From: Limnobaculum xujianqingii
Lineage (GTDB): Bacteria; Pseudomonadota; Gammaproteobacteria; Enterobacterales; Enterobacteriaceae
NCBI RefSeq assembly: GCF_013394855.1
Contig: NZ_JABMLK010000001.1
Span: 1,879,501-1,943,500, forward strand
Reading direction: 5' to 3'
Length of the DNA: 64,000 nucleotides
Under the pieces are notes generated by a model. That model searched no databases and was not told where the DNA came from. It was given only the letters and a program-made list of their open reading frames with translations. The translations under genes were made by a program, and so were the position numbers. Positions 9,534-20,435 of the stretch are shown piece by piece (positions within the stretch are counted from its first letter, which is position 1; each line of letters starts with the position of its first letter).

Positions 9534-10859
9534 ATGAAGGAGCGCAGTACTGAATTGGTTGAAGGCTTTCGCCATTCGGTTCCTTACATAAATGCCCACC
9601 GAGGGAAGACCTTTGTCATCATGTTAGGTGGCGAGGCCATTGAGCATGATAATTTTGGCAATATCATCAGTGATATCGGTTTGCTCCATAGTCTGGGGAT
9701 TCAACTGGTGGTGGTCTATGGTGCCCGTCCGCAAATCGATGCCAACCTGGCGGTACACAATAAACCTTCGGTTTATCACAAACACACCAGAGTAACCGAT
9801 GCAGAATCACTGGAGCTGGTAAAACAGGCCGCCGGCCGTCTTCAGTTAGATATCACTGCTCGCCTTTCTATGAGTCTGAATAATACTCCATTACAGGGTG
9901 CCCATATCAACGTCGTCAGCGGTAATTTTGTTATCTCCCAACCGTTAGGTGTAGATGATGGTATCGACTACTGCCATAGCGGACGCATACGCCGGATTGA
10001 TGAAGAAGCTATTCAGCGCCAGTTAAGCAGTGGTGCTATCGTCCTGTTGGGACCCGTCGCGGTTTCTGTTACCGGAGAGAGTTTCAATCTCACTTCAGAA
10101 GAAGTGGCAACTCAGCTGGCCATCAAACTGAAAGCTGAGAAAATGATTGGTTTCTGCTCTTCCCAAGGGGTGGAAGACGAAAAGGGAAAAATCCTACCGG
10201 AACTGTTCCCTAATGATGCACAAACCTATCTGGATCAGCACGAATCCCAAGGGGATTACAACTCTGGGACCGTACGCTTCCTGCGGGGTGCCATCAAAGC
10301 CTGTCGTAGCGGCGTTCGCCGTTGCCACCTGATTAGCTATCAGGAAAGTGGTGCGTTGCTACAGGAGTTATTCTCTCGCGACGGTATTGGTACGCAAATC
10401 GTTATGGAGAGTGCGGAACAAGTGCGCCGGGCGACCATTCGCGATATTGGCGGTATTTTGGAGCTGATCCGCCCACTGGAACAACAAGGCATATTAGTTC
10501 GCCGCTCAAGAGAACAGTTAGAGATGGAAATCGATAAATTTACTATCATTGAACGGGATAATATGACCATTGCCTGTGCAGCGCTCTACCCTTTCCCGGA
10601 AGAGAAAATTGGAGAAATGGCCTGCGTTGCCGTTCATCCCAACTACCGCAGTTCATTACGCGGTGAAATATTGCTGGAGAAAATCAGCGGGCAAGCGCGC
10701 CTTATGGGGCTGGAAAAACTGTTTGTGCTTACAACCCACAGTATTCACTGGTTCCAGGAACGTGGGTTTATGCCAGCTGATATTGATGTTCTACCGATGA
10801 AAAAGCAGGCTTTATATAATTACCAGCGGCGATCTAAAATTTTGGTTACGCCAGTTTAA
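9534..10859 (+). CDS. argA: N-acetylglutamate synthase ArgA
   Basis: The first enzyme of arginine synthesis, acetylating glutamate with acetyl-CoA and inhibited by arginine. An amino-acid-kinase-like domain ([36 protein letters not shown]) covers about residues 1-290. A GNAT domain follows ([44 protein letters not shown]). The frame opens four codons upstream, but [18 protein letters not shown] matches the E. coli start and is preceded by GAGG. The mature length is 441 residues (E. coli 443). Confidence 0.96.
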   Translation: MKERSTELVEGFRHSVPYINAHRGKTFVIMLGGEAIEHDNFGNIISDIGLLHSLGIQLVVVYGARPQIDANLAVHNKPSVYHKHTRVTDAESLELVKQAAGRLQLDITARLSMSLNNTPLQGAHINVVSGNFVISQPLGVDDGIDYCHSGRIRRIDEEAIQRQLSSGAIVLLGPVAVSVTGESFNLTSEEVATQLAIKLKAEKMIGFCSSQGVEDEKGKILPELFPNDAQTYLDQHESQGDYNSGTVRFLRGAIKACRSGVRRCHLISYQESGALLQELFSRDGIGTQIVMESAEQVRRATIRDIGGILELIRPLEQQGILVRRSREQLEMEIDKFTIIERDNMTIACAALYPFPEEKIGEMACVAVHPNYRSSLRGEILLEKISGQARLMGLEKLFVLTTHSIHWFQERGFMPADIDVLPMKKQALYNYQRRSKILVTPV

Positions 10860-10877
10860 GTTTTGGTGGTTCTGTTT

Positions 10878-10917
10878 AGCTTTCCCCGATGGTCTGAAGC
10901 CATCGAGGAAAGCTTTT
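10878..10917 (+). terminator. Rho-independent terminator of argA
   Basis: Stem AGCTTTCC...CGATGG pairs with CCATCG...GGAAAGCT around TCTGAAG, followed by TTTT, 19 bases after the argA stop. Confidence 0.8.
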
Positions 10918-11035
10918 CATATTGCTGGCAAACTTATCTATTTCAATTTCAGTGAACATTCTGGCCGAAAGGACCACATGTCTGTTTCAGAATACATCCA
11001 CTACACTTTTTATATAACCAATCAAACATTCATTT

Positions 11036-11054
11036 GATAATAATACTCATTTAC
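11036..11054 (+). promoter_or_regulatory. Fur box before the siderophore-binding gene
   Basis: GATAATAATACTCATTTAC matches 15 of 19 positions of the consensus GATAATGATAATCATTATC. It lies about 90 bases upstream of the broken lipoprotein gene, consistent with iron repression. The match was counted by eye. Confidence 0.7.
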
Positions 11055-11141
11055 ATTGATGCTACACACCCATCTCAGGTACACTCTGCATAGTAACAAA
11101 GCTATCCCTCTGATTATCCTGACGAATAGAAAGGTTATATA

Positions 11142-12103
11142 ATGAAAAAATCTTATCTCTGTTGGCTACTGCTACGCTAGCGGGCTGTGACCAGAAATCA
11201 TCAACCAGTGATGCTATAACACCAGCGACTACTCAAGCTCCTGTGCAACCAATCGTTGAGCCAGAAACCAATACCATTAAGGTCGATCATCCACAGGGAA
11301 CGACTGAAGTGCATAAAAATCCAAATAATGTTGTGACTTTTGATTTTGGTACGTTGGACACTTTAGATGCGTTGGGTGTAACTTCAATTCGTGCTCTGCC
11401 AACCAAAAGTATCCCGTCTTATTTGTCGAAGTATGCCAACAACAGCATGATTAATGCCGGTAATATGAAGCAGCCGGACCTGGAAGCTATTAAACAATTA
11501 AGTCCTGAACTGATTATTATCACTGGCCGTCAGGGAAAATCTTATGAATCGTTAAACCAAATAGCACCCACCCTGAACTTAAGCCTCAACAATAAACTCT
11601 ATCTGGACTCATTTAAGAAAAATGTCCTGACCCTTGGGCAAATCTTTGGCAAAACTGAACAGGCAGAAAATGGCCTGGCTGTACTGGATAAGAAAATAGC
11701 TGAGTCCAGAAAGAAAGCCGAAGCCTCTGGTCAAAGTGCAATCGTGCTGGTGCACTACAATGGTAAACTTTCTGCTTCGGCGACTAATGGCTATGCCACC
11801 ATTATTCATCAAGTGCTGGGGATTAAAAAAGCGGATATTAATCTGGGAGAAGAGCGCCAGGCCGGTACTCCGGATTACTTGCTGGAAAAAAATCCTGACA
11901 TCATCTTTATTGTCGACCGCAATGAAGCTATTGGCGAAGGTAAAATAGACCGTAGCCTGATGGAAGATGAGAAAATTAAGCAAACTAATGCGTTTCGTAA
12001 AGGCAAAATTGTCTACCTTAAACCTGACTTATGGTATCTGTCCGGCGGTGGACTGGAGAGTTTAAGTTTACAAATAGACGAAGTGAATACTGCGATTCAA
12101 TAA
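11142..12103 (+). pseudogene. Siderophore ABC transporter substrate-binding lipoprotein (YclQ/FatB-like), frameshifted at the start
   Basis: The natural start is the ATG at 11142, after AAAGG. It is followed by six A's and reads into a stop after 12 codons. With seven A's it would read MKKILSLLATATLAGCDQ, a complete lipoprotein signal with lipobox LAGC, and run on in the long frame to 12103. One base has therefore been lost from the A-run, or the frame is restored by slippage or a TTG start at 11162. The body is a type III periplasmic-binding fold (NNVVTFDFGTLDTLDALGV, PDLEAIKQLSPELIIITGRQ, YLSGGGLESL) typical of catecholate/petrobactin binding proteins. No permease or ATPase gene is adjacent. 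Confidence 0.8.
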
Positions 12104-12112
12104 TATTCACCA

Positions 12113-12144
12113 ATGGCCGGTTAACACCGGCCATCATTATTTTT
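12113..12144 (+). terminator. Terminator after the siderophore-binding gene
   Basis: Stem ATGGCCGGT (12113-12121) / ACCGGCCAT (12126-12134) with a tetraloop, then CATTATTTTT. The T-run abuts the stop of convergent recD. Confidence 0.8.
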
Positions 12145-14017
12145 ACCCTTGAACAACGAGTAAATCATTTCCCTGTAAACGTTCAGCTAACCCGCTATGA
12201 CGTTCTGTTGGAGTAGCAATAGCCGATAGCAGAATATTCTCATTGGCAAACAGCGTCAGTTTCTGACGTGCTCTGGTAATTGCGGTATACACCAGTTCCC
12301 GACTAAGCAAAGGCGTAAAGGTATCCGGCAGTACCAGTACCGTATGGTCAAACTCCGAGCCCTGAGATTTATGTACTGTCATCACATAAGCGGTTTCACA
12401 ATCAGGCAACCGACTTGGTTGTATTGCTTTTAACGAACCATCAGGAAGTTGAAAATAAACCCTCATCTCCCCCTCTGAGGTCATTAACGCGATACCAATA
12501 TCTCCGTTATACAAACCCAGCGAGCTGTCATTGCGATTAATCATGACTGGACGTCCCGGATACCAGAGTCCGGTACTATCACCTGATTTGTTAATTAAGC
12601 GCTTACTTTGCAGCGCTTGTTCAATCCGAATATTTAGTCCTTCAACGCCAAAAGGCCCACTGCGTAATGCACACAACAAACGGAACTGGTTAAATTGCGC
12701 CAGAATATTCTGAGGCTGACCAGATTTAATCTGACTGAGATAGTCCCGGTAGCCATCAACGCATACGTCCAACAGATGTAAATAATCCTCTGGAGTTTTA
12801 ACCGAAAACCAGCCTAAATCATCATAATCATGACTAAAACAACCAATAGCAGCTCGCCCTTCACCCTGATTAACCGCCAATGCCAATTGACCAATACCTG
12901 AGTGTTGGTGGAAACGATAGCTCTTCTTCAAAAGACATAAATTGTCTCTGACAGCTACCGCTTGCGGTAAATCCACTGGTGAAATATCAAAACCGGTCAG
13001 GCTTGATAGCTCACCGGCACGCTGTCGACTGTAGCCTTGTTCTGCAAATCGGCAAATATCCCCCAAAACTGCACCCGCCTCGACGGAAGCCAGTTGGTCC
13101 CGATCCCCGAGCAGAATCAGGCGAGCATGCTCAGGCAAAGCTTCTATCAAACGCGCCATCATCGGCAAGTCGACCATTGAAGCCTCGTCCACAATCAGCA
13201 CATCAAGATGTAGAGGGTTATCTTTGTGATAGCGTAAACGACGACTGTTAGACTGAACCCCTAACAAACGATGAAGCGTGGAGGCCTCGTTTGGCATCTG
13301 CTGGCGCCAACTATCTGCCAGTTGTAATCCCTGAATCGCTTGTCCTAACGATTCGGTTAACCGTGCTGCGGCTTTTCCCGTTGGTGCCGACAGTGCGATA
13401 CGTAAGCGCTTCTCCCCGGCAAGCTGCAACAGCACTGCCAGTAATCTTGCAACCGTTGTCGTTTTCCCGGTTCCCGGTCCGCCCGAAATAATCGAAACCT
13501 GACGGGTTACCGCAACCGCTGCTGCTACTTTTTGCCAGTTAATATCATCTGTAGAGGGTGGGAAATACTTGTCCAGTACGGGGCGCAAAACGTCAGTAGC
13601 CTGTTGTGTCAGGCTATCAGACATATCACTTTGGTGCAGGAAGAAGCTGGCAATTAAGCCTTCATCCCGCCACATTCGTTGCAGGTAGAGCCGATCATGC
13701 TGCAAAACCAGAGGTGCAGGTATATCGCCATTGGTAACTGCAGGTGCTGACTCCAACGCCAGTATTAAATCAGCAAACTGTGGATTTCCAGCTTTGTGCC
13801 AAACTTCTGCTGCCAGCTCGGTATGCCGGCCATCAAACAGCGTCACCTGATTAAAATGGCGTAAAAACAGACATACATGACCCGCGCCAGTTTCAGCGCT
13901 CAAATTGGCAATGAGCAATGCCAGACAAGGGTTATCTCCGGCTAATAAACGGGCTAACTGGATATCCAGAGGTCTCAGGAGGGAAGCATCCACGGCTTTT
14001 TGCAACAAACTAAACAT
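12143..14017 (-). CDS. recD: Exonuclease V subunit RecD (5'-3' helicase)
   Basis: The fast 5'-3' helicase of RecBCD. Walker A is IISGGPGTGKTTTVARLL; Walker B is VLIVDEASMVDLPMM, followed by LILLGDRDQLASVEAG (motif III) and the C-terminal UvrD-like AYVMTVHKSQGSEFDHTVLV. It has 624 residues (E. coli 608). The ATG overlaps the recB stop by one base (TGATG), so translation is coupled and subunits are made in step. Confidence 0.96.
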   Translation of the reverse strand: MFSLLQKAVDASLLRPLDIQLARLLAGDNPCLALLIANLSAETGAGHVCLFLRHFNQVTLFDGRHTELAAEVWHKAGNPQFADLILALESAPAVTNGDIPAPLVLQHDRLYLQRMWRDEGLIASFFLHQSDMSDSLTQQATDVLRPVLDKYFPPSTDDINWQKVAAAVAVTRQVSIISGGPGTGKTTTVARLLAVLLQLAGEKRLRIALSAPTGKAAARLTESLGQAIQGLQLADSWRQQMPNEASTLHRLLGVQSNSRRLRYHKDNPLHLDVLIVDEASMVDLPMMARLIEALPEHARLILLGDRDQLASVEAGAVLGDICRFAEQGYSRQRAGELSSLTGFDISPVDLPQAVAVRDNLCLLKKSYRFHQHSGIGQLALAVNQGEGRAAIGCFSHDYDDLGWFSVKTPEDYLHLLDVCVDGYRDYLSQIKSGQPQNILAQFNQFRLLCALRSGPFGVEGLNIRIEQALQSKRLINKSGDSTGLWYPGRPVMINRNDSSLGLYNGDIGIALMTSEGEMRVYFQLPDGSLKAIQPSRLPDCETAYVMTVHKSQGSEFDHTVLVLPDTFTPLLSRELVYTAITRARQKLTLFANENILLSAIATPTERHSGLAERLQGNDLLVVQG

Positions 14018-17000
14018 CAGGCGAGCTCCTCCTGACCGCTAAATAATCGATCTAATCCATCAACTAATGCCCATTCAGGTCGACAATGGAATACACCTTG
14101 TCCTGGCTTATCTCTCTCAATGCCACGCAGAAAAAGATAGAACACGCCGCCAAAATGGCGCTGATAATCGTAATCAGCAATGCGGTGACGTAAGTAACGG
14201 TGAAGTGCCAGCGAATAAAGCTGATACTGGAGATCGTAACGGTGATCGCACATGGCATCAGCCATTGCCTGAGAGGTATAGGATTCAGCGCTTTCCCCTA
14301 ACCAGTTAGACTTATAATCCAACAGGTAATAGCGCCCCTGCCAGCAAAATACCAGGTCGATAAACCCTTTTAACATACCCTGAACCTGCCGGAAAACCAG
14401 CTCCGGGCAGCGGGCAGACAGTGGATCATAATGCTTAACCAAAGCGTCTAAACGTTCCGCCTGTAACAACGAGCTGATGGGTAAATAGAATTGGAGTTCG
14501 GCCTGACGCTCAGCGGCTGAAATATTCTTTAAGCATATCCCCTGCTCATCCAATGGCGAAGAGAGAATGGTCTCTAACCACTGTTGCAGAACAGGCGTCC
14601 AGTGGCTTTCCAGTCCTTGTAACTGCACTTTTTCGTTTAATTCATCACTGCCTATCGGCTGAGTAAAATCGAAACTCTCCAGCAGATCATGCAGAAATGT
14701 TCCCGGAGCAGCGCCTTTCGGAAAAGTATGAGGGGATAATAGCAGCTGTGAAGTTTCACCTCTTTCTCCCGCAGCATCGGTATCAAAGCGCGGTAATAAG
14801 TCATAGTGGTGGGAAGTTCCCTGCTGCTGTAAACCTGAATAACTGGTAACGCGCCAGCTGTTTTGTCGCTGACCGGTGAAAGTACGGGCTACCAGTAGCT
14901 CTGGCTGTAATTTATTATCTTGCCACAGCGCTGCATCCATCTCAGTAGCCGAATGAAGCTGAATGCCATCATGCTGTTCCAGCATCTGCAAAGCATCCGC
15001 TAAAAAAGCAGCATTACCGGGTTGTCCGCGCTGTAGTAAATATCCCATAGCACTACGATGTATATCAGAATTTCCCTGCCGCCGGTTTCCGGAATAAAGC
15101 GGCGTTACACCAATGCTGCAATGGTAGACAGAGCGAGTGAGCGCCACATAAAGCAGACGCAAATCTTCAGCCAGACGCTCTTCCTCAGCCAGAGTTAGCG
15201 AATCCTCACTTTGCTGTAAATCCAACATGGCCGAGAAAGTTTCACGATCGTGGTAAAGCGCCTGATTCTGCTGTCGGAAACCGCAAATAAAGGGCAACCA
15301 AACGAGTGGATACTCTAATCCTTTTGATTTATGGATGGTTACCACTCTCACCAGATTGCGATCGCTCTCCAATCTCAGTTGTTGGCTATCGGAACGATCG
15401 TTAGGCTGAGTAATCTGTTGTGCTAACCAACGTACCAGTGAGTGTTCACTCTCCAGCTTTAACGAGGCCTCTTGTAACAATTCACCAATGTGCATAATGT
15501 CAGTTAAGCGGCGTTCACCACCCAGCGTCACCAGCAGATTTTCTGCCAGTTGTCGTTGTGACATGACTTCTCGTAACATAGGCAATACGCCGCGTTTTAA
15601 CCAAAGTTGGCGATAGCTGCTGAACTCTTCCACTAGCTGGTCCCATTCCCGCTCATCCCGATTGATATCGTCAATCTGGCGGGCATCCAGCCCCAGCAGG
15701 CTACTGGCTAAAGCACTGCGTAACGTTCTCTCTTTTTCCGGAGCCAAAACCGCCTGTAATAGCCACAGAACGTCTTTAGCTTCTGGTGTGGCAAACACAC
15801 TCTCGCGGTTAGATAAATAGACAGAGGGTATCCCCAACGCGCTTAAAGCATCTCTTACCAGCGAAGCTTCTTTACCGGTGCGAACTAAAATAGCAATATC
15901 GGCCGCTGCTACTGGTTGACGCTGTGTAGCACTCACTAACCAGGCTCGCTGCTGCTGGCCCGCCGTTAACCACTCCCGAATCTGCACCGCACAACAACGA
16001 GCCATAAATTGCTGGTACTCATTCAGACCACAGCCTTCTCCCGGTTGTAGCCACAAAGAGACGGCAGGCTGGTTATCACCATCCAACTCAAAGCTCAGAT
16101 GCTGATTTTTTTCTGCCGCATTAACCGGTATAAAAGGAATTTGCTGAAAAATAAAAGGAGCGGGCAATTGTTGAAACAGCTGATTAACTGAACCCACCAT
16201 AGATGCAGAAGATCGCCAGTTCGTCTCCATCGTGTAGTGGTTGCTTACTTCATTTCTGGCCTGCATGTAGGTGAAAATATCTGCGCCACGAAAGGCATAA
16301 ATCGCCTGTTTAGGGTCTCCTATCAGTAATAACCCGGTATCTTCGCGGCCACCATACAGCTTATGGAATATACGGTACTGCTGTGGGTCGGTATCCTGAA
16401 ATTCATCAATCATCGCCACCGGATAGCGCTGCCTGATAGCCTGTGCCAGCGCTTCTGCTCCGGAGCGTTGTAAAGCAGAATCTAATCGACTCAACAGATC
16501 ATCAAACCCCATTTCAGCACGCCGACGTTTCTCTTGTTGAACCGACAGGCGAACTTCACTTATGGCTTTTGACAAGATTAAATCGCGTAGAGTCAAAGGC
16601 TCAGAATAGATCAAATCAACAGCAGTAAACAAAGGGTCTACCGGCGCTTCACCCTTTTTGGTTTTTTCATACAGTACCGATTGACGAAAATTATTCAGCT
16701 CTTTTGGTAATGTATAATCCTGAGTCTCTTGCTCTGCCCATAAATTAACTTTTTGCAGCCAGTTAGGCAGATGTTTAGTGCTATAACTGCGTTTATCTAC
16801 ACCAGACTGACTGATTAATGATTCCAGCCCGGAAAATGCCTCTCGCCACTGCTGTTTTAATGCCTCGATGCGTTCAATAATCTGCTGATGCCTTAACAGA
16901 ATATCGTCCTGAGACGGCGGCTGACGTAATTGCGGGGCTTCGCCTTGTAAATAAGGCATCACGTCCGCCAGTAAACGCTCCGGGCCGCTCCACTCGGTGC

Positions 17001-17553
17001 TTATCGCTTGTGCAACAGGTAAAGGTAAGGGGTAACAATGACGACGCCAGAAATCCGCTACCGCCTGACGCCTTAAAGGAAGCTCATCTTCAATTAGCGA
17101 TTGCTCAAACAAAACGCCTGATTCAAAGGCATTATGGCTCAGCATACGCTGACAAAATCCGTGGATAGTATAAATTGCCGCTTCATCCATTTGGCGCTCA
17201 GCTGCCAATAACAGATCGCTTGCTTCTTCTTTGTCCGCTAACTCTGATAACAATTGCGACAGCAGCGGATCGCTGCTGTCATTACGAATACAGGCAATAC
17301 GCAAGCGATGAATATTATCCCGGATACGGTTGCGTAGTTCTTCTGTTGCCGCTTCGGTAAAAGTTACGACCAGTATTTCCTCTACTGAAAGTTTACGAGA
17401 ATAGGCCGCTTGCTGCCCCAAGCCCAGTAATAAACGCAGGTAAAGCACGGCAAGAGTATAGGTTTTTCCCGTTCCTGCCGATGCTTCAATCAAACGCTCC
17501 CCAAACAGGGGGAGCGTTAGTGGATCAAGCCTTAAAGGCTGTGTAACCGTCAT
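14017..17553 (-). CDS. recB: Exonuclease V subunit RecB (helicase-nuclease)
   Basis: A 3'-5' SF1 helicase with a C-terminal nuclease domain. Walker A is LIEASAGTGKTYTLAVLYLR, DEFQDTDPQQYRIF is motif II, VTIHKSKGLEYPLVWLPF is motif V. The nuclease centre is visible in MLKGFIDLVF and YYLLDYKSNWLG (Asp, Asp, Lys). A GTG at 17559 would overlap ptrA by four bases, but the ATG at 17551-17553 has GAAGG at proper spacing and is preferred, giving 1178 residues (E. coli 1180). Confidence 0.96.
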   Translation of the reverse strand: MTVTQPLRLDPLTLPLFGERLIEASAGTGKTYTLAVLYLRLLLGLGQQAAYSRKLSVEEILVVTFTEAATEELRNRIRDNIHRLRIACIRNDSSDPLLSQLLSELADKEEASDLLLAAERQMDEAAIYTIHGFCQRMLSHNAFESGVLFEQSLIEDELPLRRQAVADFWRRHCYPLPLPVAQAISTEWSGPERLLADVMPYLQGEAPQLRQPPSQDDILLRHQQIIERIEALKQQWREAFSGLESLISQSGVDKRSYSTKHLPNWLQKVNLWAEQETQDYTLPKELNNFRQSVLYEKTKKGEAPVDPLFTAVDLIYSEPLTLRDLILSKAISEVRLSVQQEKRRRAEMGFDDLLSRLDSALQRSGAEALAQAIRQRYPVAMIDEFQDTDPQQYRIFHKLYGGREDTGLLLIGDPKQAIYAFRGADIFTYMQARNEVSNHYTMETNWRSSASMVGSVNQLFQQLPAPFIFQQIPFIPVNAAEKNQHLSFELDGDNQPAVSLWLQPGEGCGLNEYQQFMARCCAVQIREWLTAGQQQRAWLVSATQRQPVAAADIAILVRTGKEASLVRDALSALGIPSVYLSNRESVFATPEAKDVLWLLQAVLAPEKERTLRSALASSLLGLDARQIDDINRDEREWDQLVEEFSSYRQLWLKRGVLPMLREVMSQRQLAENLLVTLGGERRLTDIMHIGELLQEASLKLESEHSLVRWLAQQITQPNDRSDSQQLRLESDRNLVRVVTIHKSKGLEYPLVWLPFICGFRQQNQALYHDRETFSAMLDLQQSEDSLTLAEEERLAEDLRLLYVALTRSVYHCSIGVTPLYSGNRRQGNSDIHRSAMGYLLQRGQPGNAAFLADALQMLEQHDGIQLHSATEMDAALWQDNKLQPELLVARTFTGQRQNSWRVTSYSGLQQQGTSHHYDLLPRFDTDAAGERGETSQLLLSPHTFPKGAAPGTFLHDLLESFDFTQPIGSDELNEKVQLQGLESHWTPVLQQWLETILSSPLDEQGICLKNISAAERQAELQFYLPISSLLQAERLDALVKHYDPLSARCPELVFRQVQGMLKGFIDLVFCWQGRYYLLDYKSNWLGESAESYTSQAMADAMCDHRYDLQYQLYSLALHRYLRHRIADYDYQRHFGGVFYLFLRGIERDKPGQGVFHCRPEWALVDGLDRLFSGQEELA

Positions 17554-17555
17554 TA

Positions 17556-20435
17556 TCACTGAACCTTCACCGGTAAGGTTTTCTGTAGTGATGAAGCATC
17601 TTTATACACATCCCAACCTTTTAGTTCTGCATATTGGGTTTTCAGATCGCCCTGCCCCATGATTTGAGACAATACTGCCAGCCCTTTACGCTCCATCACT
17701 GCCTGTTGATAGAAGGTCTGAATATCCTGTTTGGTCAGCTTTTTCACCTGTTCCAATACTTTTTTACGCGTATCAAAGCGGTCATTACCACGGCTGAAAT
17801 CATTAAGATAAAGAGCCGTCTCCTCATCCATGGTTTGTGGACGCTGTTCCAGTTCATTAACTAACGCCTGACGATACTGATTAAAATCTTTATCGCTGAG
17901 GGCCGAAAGTTTCTTATCTGCCATTTGATAGAAATTCAGATAACGCTCTTCCAAATGAGCCGGAGTCTGATTATTACTTTGCAATAAGAATCCAACCCCC
18001 CATTGGCGACCAACGGTCATTGGGAAAGCAAATACCGCATAGCCAAGCTGCTCTTCCGTTCTTAACTGATTATAAAACCACGGCTGAATAATCTGGGTTA
18101 ACAGGCTGCTGCGCGCCATGCTATTCACTTCATCATAACCGTCAGGAATATACACCGCCGCCAGCGCCGAATCGGTACTGCTGCCTGCCTTCATCAGGTT
18201 AGCCTGCTGGGTTTTCTCTACCACTACATTCTGGCCATGCCACCAGCCGGAGCCCTGACAACCAAGCTGTTTACTAATGTTCAACGCCATAGTTTTCACC
18301 TGTTCCTGAGTCATATCACCCAGTACAAACATTTCCGGTGAACTGTTCGCCAGCAGTTGATTGCGGTATTGAATAATGTCATCAACGGTAATATCAGACA
18401 TCAGCTTACGGCGTTCATCACGCTCAGTGTAAGGAACCTGAGAAATCGCTCTGACTGGTTGCAGCGCCAGCTCATAAGCCTTGCCTTTCTCTGCCGCCTC
18501 CATCTGATCGCGATACCACGATTTAGCCTGCTCCAGCTCTTCTGGCGTTACGGTAAAGCTGCGATATTGCTCCAGTAACGCACTAACCAGACGAGGTAAA
18601 TGCTGGCTGAAACCTGATGCAGAAAACTGCAAACCATTATTGGCGGAAAAAGAGAAACTGATCCCCCCAACTGAAGCCTGATAGCTCAGTTGAGACAATG
18701 CCTGTTCAGACAAATAATCCGTTAAGGCAAACATCACCTGATTGCGAGCGCTGTCCTGCGCTTTCGCATTACGTAAAGCCAGCGTCACATTTACTTTCGG
18801 GTCATCGGCAAAGTATTTACTCGGGATATACCAGGCCCGATTATTGGCTTCGTTTAGCACCAACTGAGGTTGTTTAGCTTTATTTTCTGCCACCAGATTA
18901 AAATTATCCGGGATATACGGGTTCAGCGCCGGGAGACTCAGTGTGATTTGCTTCTCTGCTGCCTTCCAGAGTTCAATCTGTTCAGGTTTAATTCGATCGA
19001 CCTGATAAGGTGCATCGACAAAATAGGCTGTCTTATTGTGAGGTTCATCCGGGCTAATAAACCATATACGAGCGGCTTCTGGTGTCATTTCATCCAGACG
19101 TGCTGCAATGGCTTTTGGATCGTATTTGTCCGCCAGATAATCAGAATCCAAAATATTTGGAATTGGAATATTCAGCATGGTGTCGGATAACCATTCGACG
19201 TAATCCATATCGCGGGTAATGGATGGATAGCGAAAATCCAGTTTTAACACATGGGCAATTTCATCAAAATAGTCTTTGCGAATACCTTCCTGACGAATCA
19301 TTTTCAGATAATCAAACACTGCTGCAATCACCTTATCGCGATTAGCTTGTCCTTTATCCGTTAACGAAATACCGATACTGAATACGCCACCGTTGCGATC
19401 AACTACCGGGTTAACACCAGCACCAATACTATCTGCCAGACCCTGCTTGCGTAGCCAGTCCGATAGCGTATTCTCACTGCGGTTACCAATTAAATAACTT
19501 ATGTAGGTATCGGTTTTACTACGAAACTCTGCCACATTGTTAGCAATACGAAACTCAATACGCAGCTGTTTACGAGGTTGTGCTGGCACATAGTGAATAA
19601 TCAGCCCTTTCTCTTTTTCAGTGGCTGCTGGTACGGTAATCGCTGGAACCGTTGCGTTATGGTTGTTGATTCGACCATAAGTGTCGTTTGCCAGTTTGGC
19701 TAAATCAGCTAAAGACTGATTGCCATATAAAACCCCAACCATCAGATTGGCAGAATAATAACGTTGATAAAAAGCTTTCAGTTCATCCTGTAATTTACTG
19801 CCTGGCTTATCTTTTAGCGTTTCCAGATTACCACCGGAAAAACGTGAAGTTGGATGAGCGGGGTTTAGGGTTTCAGAACCCACTTGCCCAATACGCATGC
19901 CATCACGCGAACGGGCCATGGTTAACTCTGCATTTACTGCGTTACGCTCACGATCGGCATATACCGGATCCAATAAAGGTTCAGCAATAGCATCAGCCAG
20001 TCGATCAACCGCTGGTGCCAGGGCATCGTTTTCTACTTCAAGATAGAATGCCGTACGGTAAGACGCGGTGCTGGCGTTATGACTGCCGCCGTGTTTTTTA
20101 AGAAATTCAGAGATGCTATCCGGCTCCGGATAACGCTTTGAACCCATCAGAACCATATGTTCCAGATAGTGAGCCAGTCCCAACTGACTGTCAGGGTCTT
20201 CCAAAGAGCCTACCGGTAAAGCCAGAGCCGCCAGTGATTTGCTGGCCAGATTGTCGGATACCAGTAATACCGTCATGCCATTATCTAATTTAATTGCCTG
20301 ATACTCGCGAGCATCTCCCGCACTTTTTTGTATTTCCTCAGGCAGTGGCTTCCAACCCTGAGCCGCAAATGTCAGAGGGGCCCAACAAGACAACATCAGT
20401 ATGGTGCCTGCGATCCAGGCATGTAACTTACGCAT
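17556..20435 (-). CDS. ptrA: Pitrilysin (protease III)
   Basis: A periplasmic M16 zinc endopeptidase of small peptides and denatured proteins. It has a cleavable signal peptide (about residues 1-24, WAPLTFAAQG) and the inverted zinc motif in LGLAHYLEHMVLMGS (HxxEH), with the third ligand in ERNAVNAELTMARSRDGMR. Four M16 modules follow; QPWFYNQLRTEEQLGYAVFAF lies in the last. The open frame extends 26 codons upstream, but MRKLHAWIAG has GAAGG and yields 959 residues (E. coli 962). It sits inside the rec operon, as in E. coli. Confidence 0.96.
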   Translation of the reverse strand: MRKLHAWIAGTILMLSCWAPLTFAAQGWKPLPEEIQKSAGDAREYQAIKLDNGMTVLLVSDNLASKSLAALALPVGSLEDPDSQLGLAHYLEHMVLMGSKRYPEPDSISEFLKKHGGSHNASTASYRTAFYLEVENDALAPAVDRLADAIAEPLLDPVYADRERNAVNAELTMARSRDGMRIGQVGSETLNPAHPTSRFSGGNLETLKDKPGSKLQDELKAFYQRYYSANLMVGVLYGNQSLADLAKLANDTYGRINNHNATVPAITVPAATEKEKGLIIHYVPAQPRKQLRIEFRIANNVAEFRSKTDTYISYLIGNRSENTLSDWLRKQGLADSIGAGVNPVVDRNGGVFSIGISLTDKGQANRDKVIAAVFDYLKMIRQEGIRKDYFDEIAHVLKLDFRYPSITRDMDYVEWLSDTMLNIPIPNILDSDYLADKYDPKAIAARLDEMTPEAARIWFISPDEPHNKTAYFVDAPYQVDRIKPEQIELWKAAEKQITLSLPALNPYIPDNFNLVAENKAKQPQLVLNEANNRAWYIPSKYFADDPKVNVTLALRNAKAQDSARNQVMFALTDYLSEQALSQLSYQASVGGISFSFSANNGLQFSASGFSQHLPRLVSALLEQYRSFTVTPEELEQAKSWYRDQMEAAEKGKAYELALQPVRAISQVPYTERDERRKLMSDITVDDIIQYRNQLLANSSPEMFVLGDMTQEQVKTMALNISKQLGCQGSGWWHGQNVVVEKTQQANLMKAGSSTDSALAAVYIPDGYDEVNSMARSSLLTQIIQPWFYNQLRTEEQLGYAVFAFPMTVGRQWGVGFLLQSNNQTPAHLEERYLNFYQMADKKLSALSDKDFNQYRQALVNELEQRPQTMDEETALYLNDFSRGNDRFDTRKKVLEQVKKLTKQDIQTFYQQAVMERKGLAVLSQIMGQGDLKTQYAELKGWDVYKDASSLQKTLPVKVQ

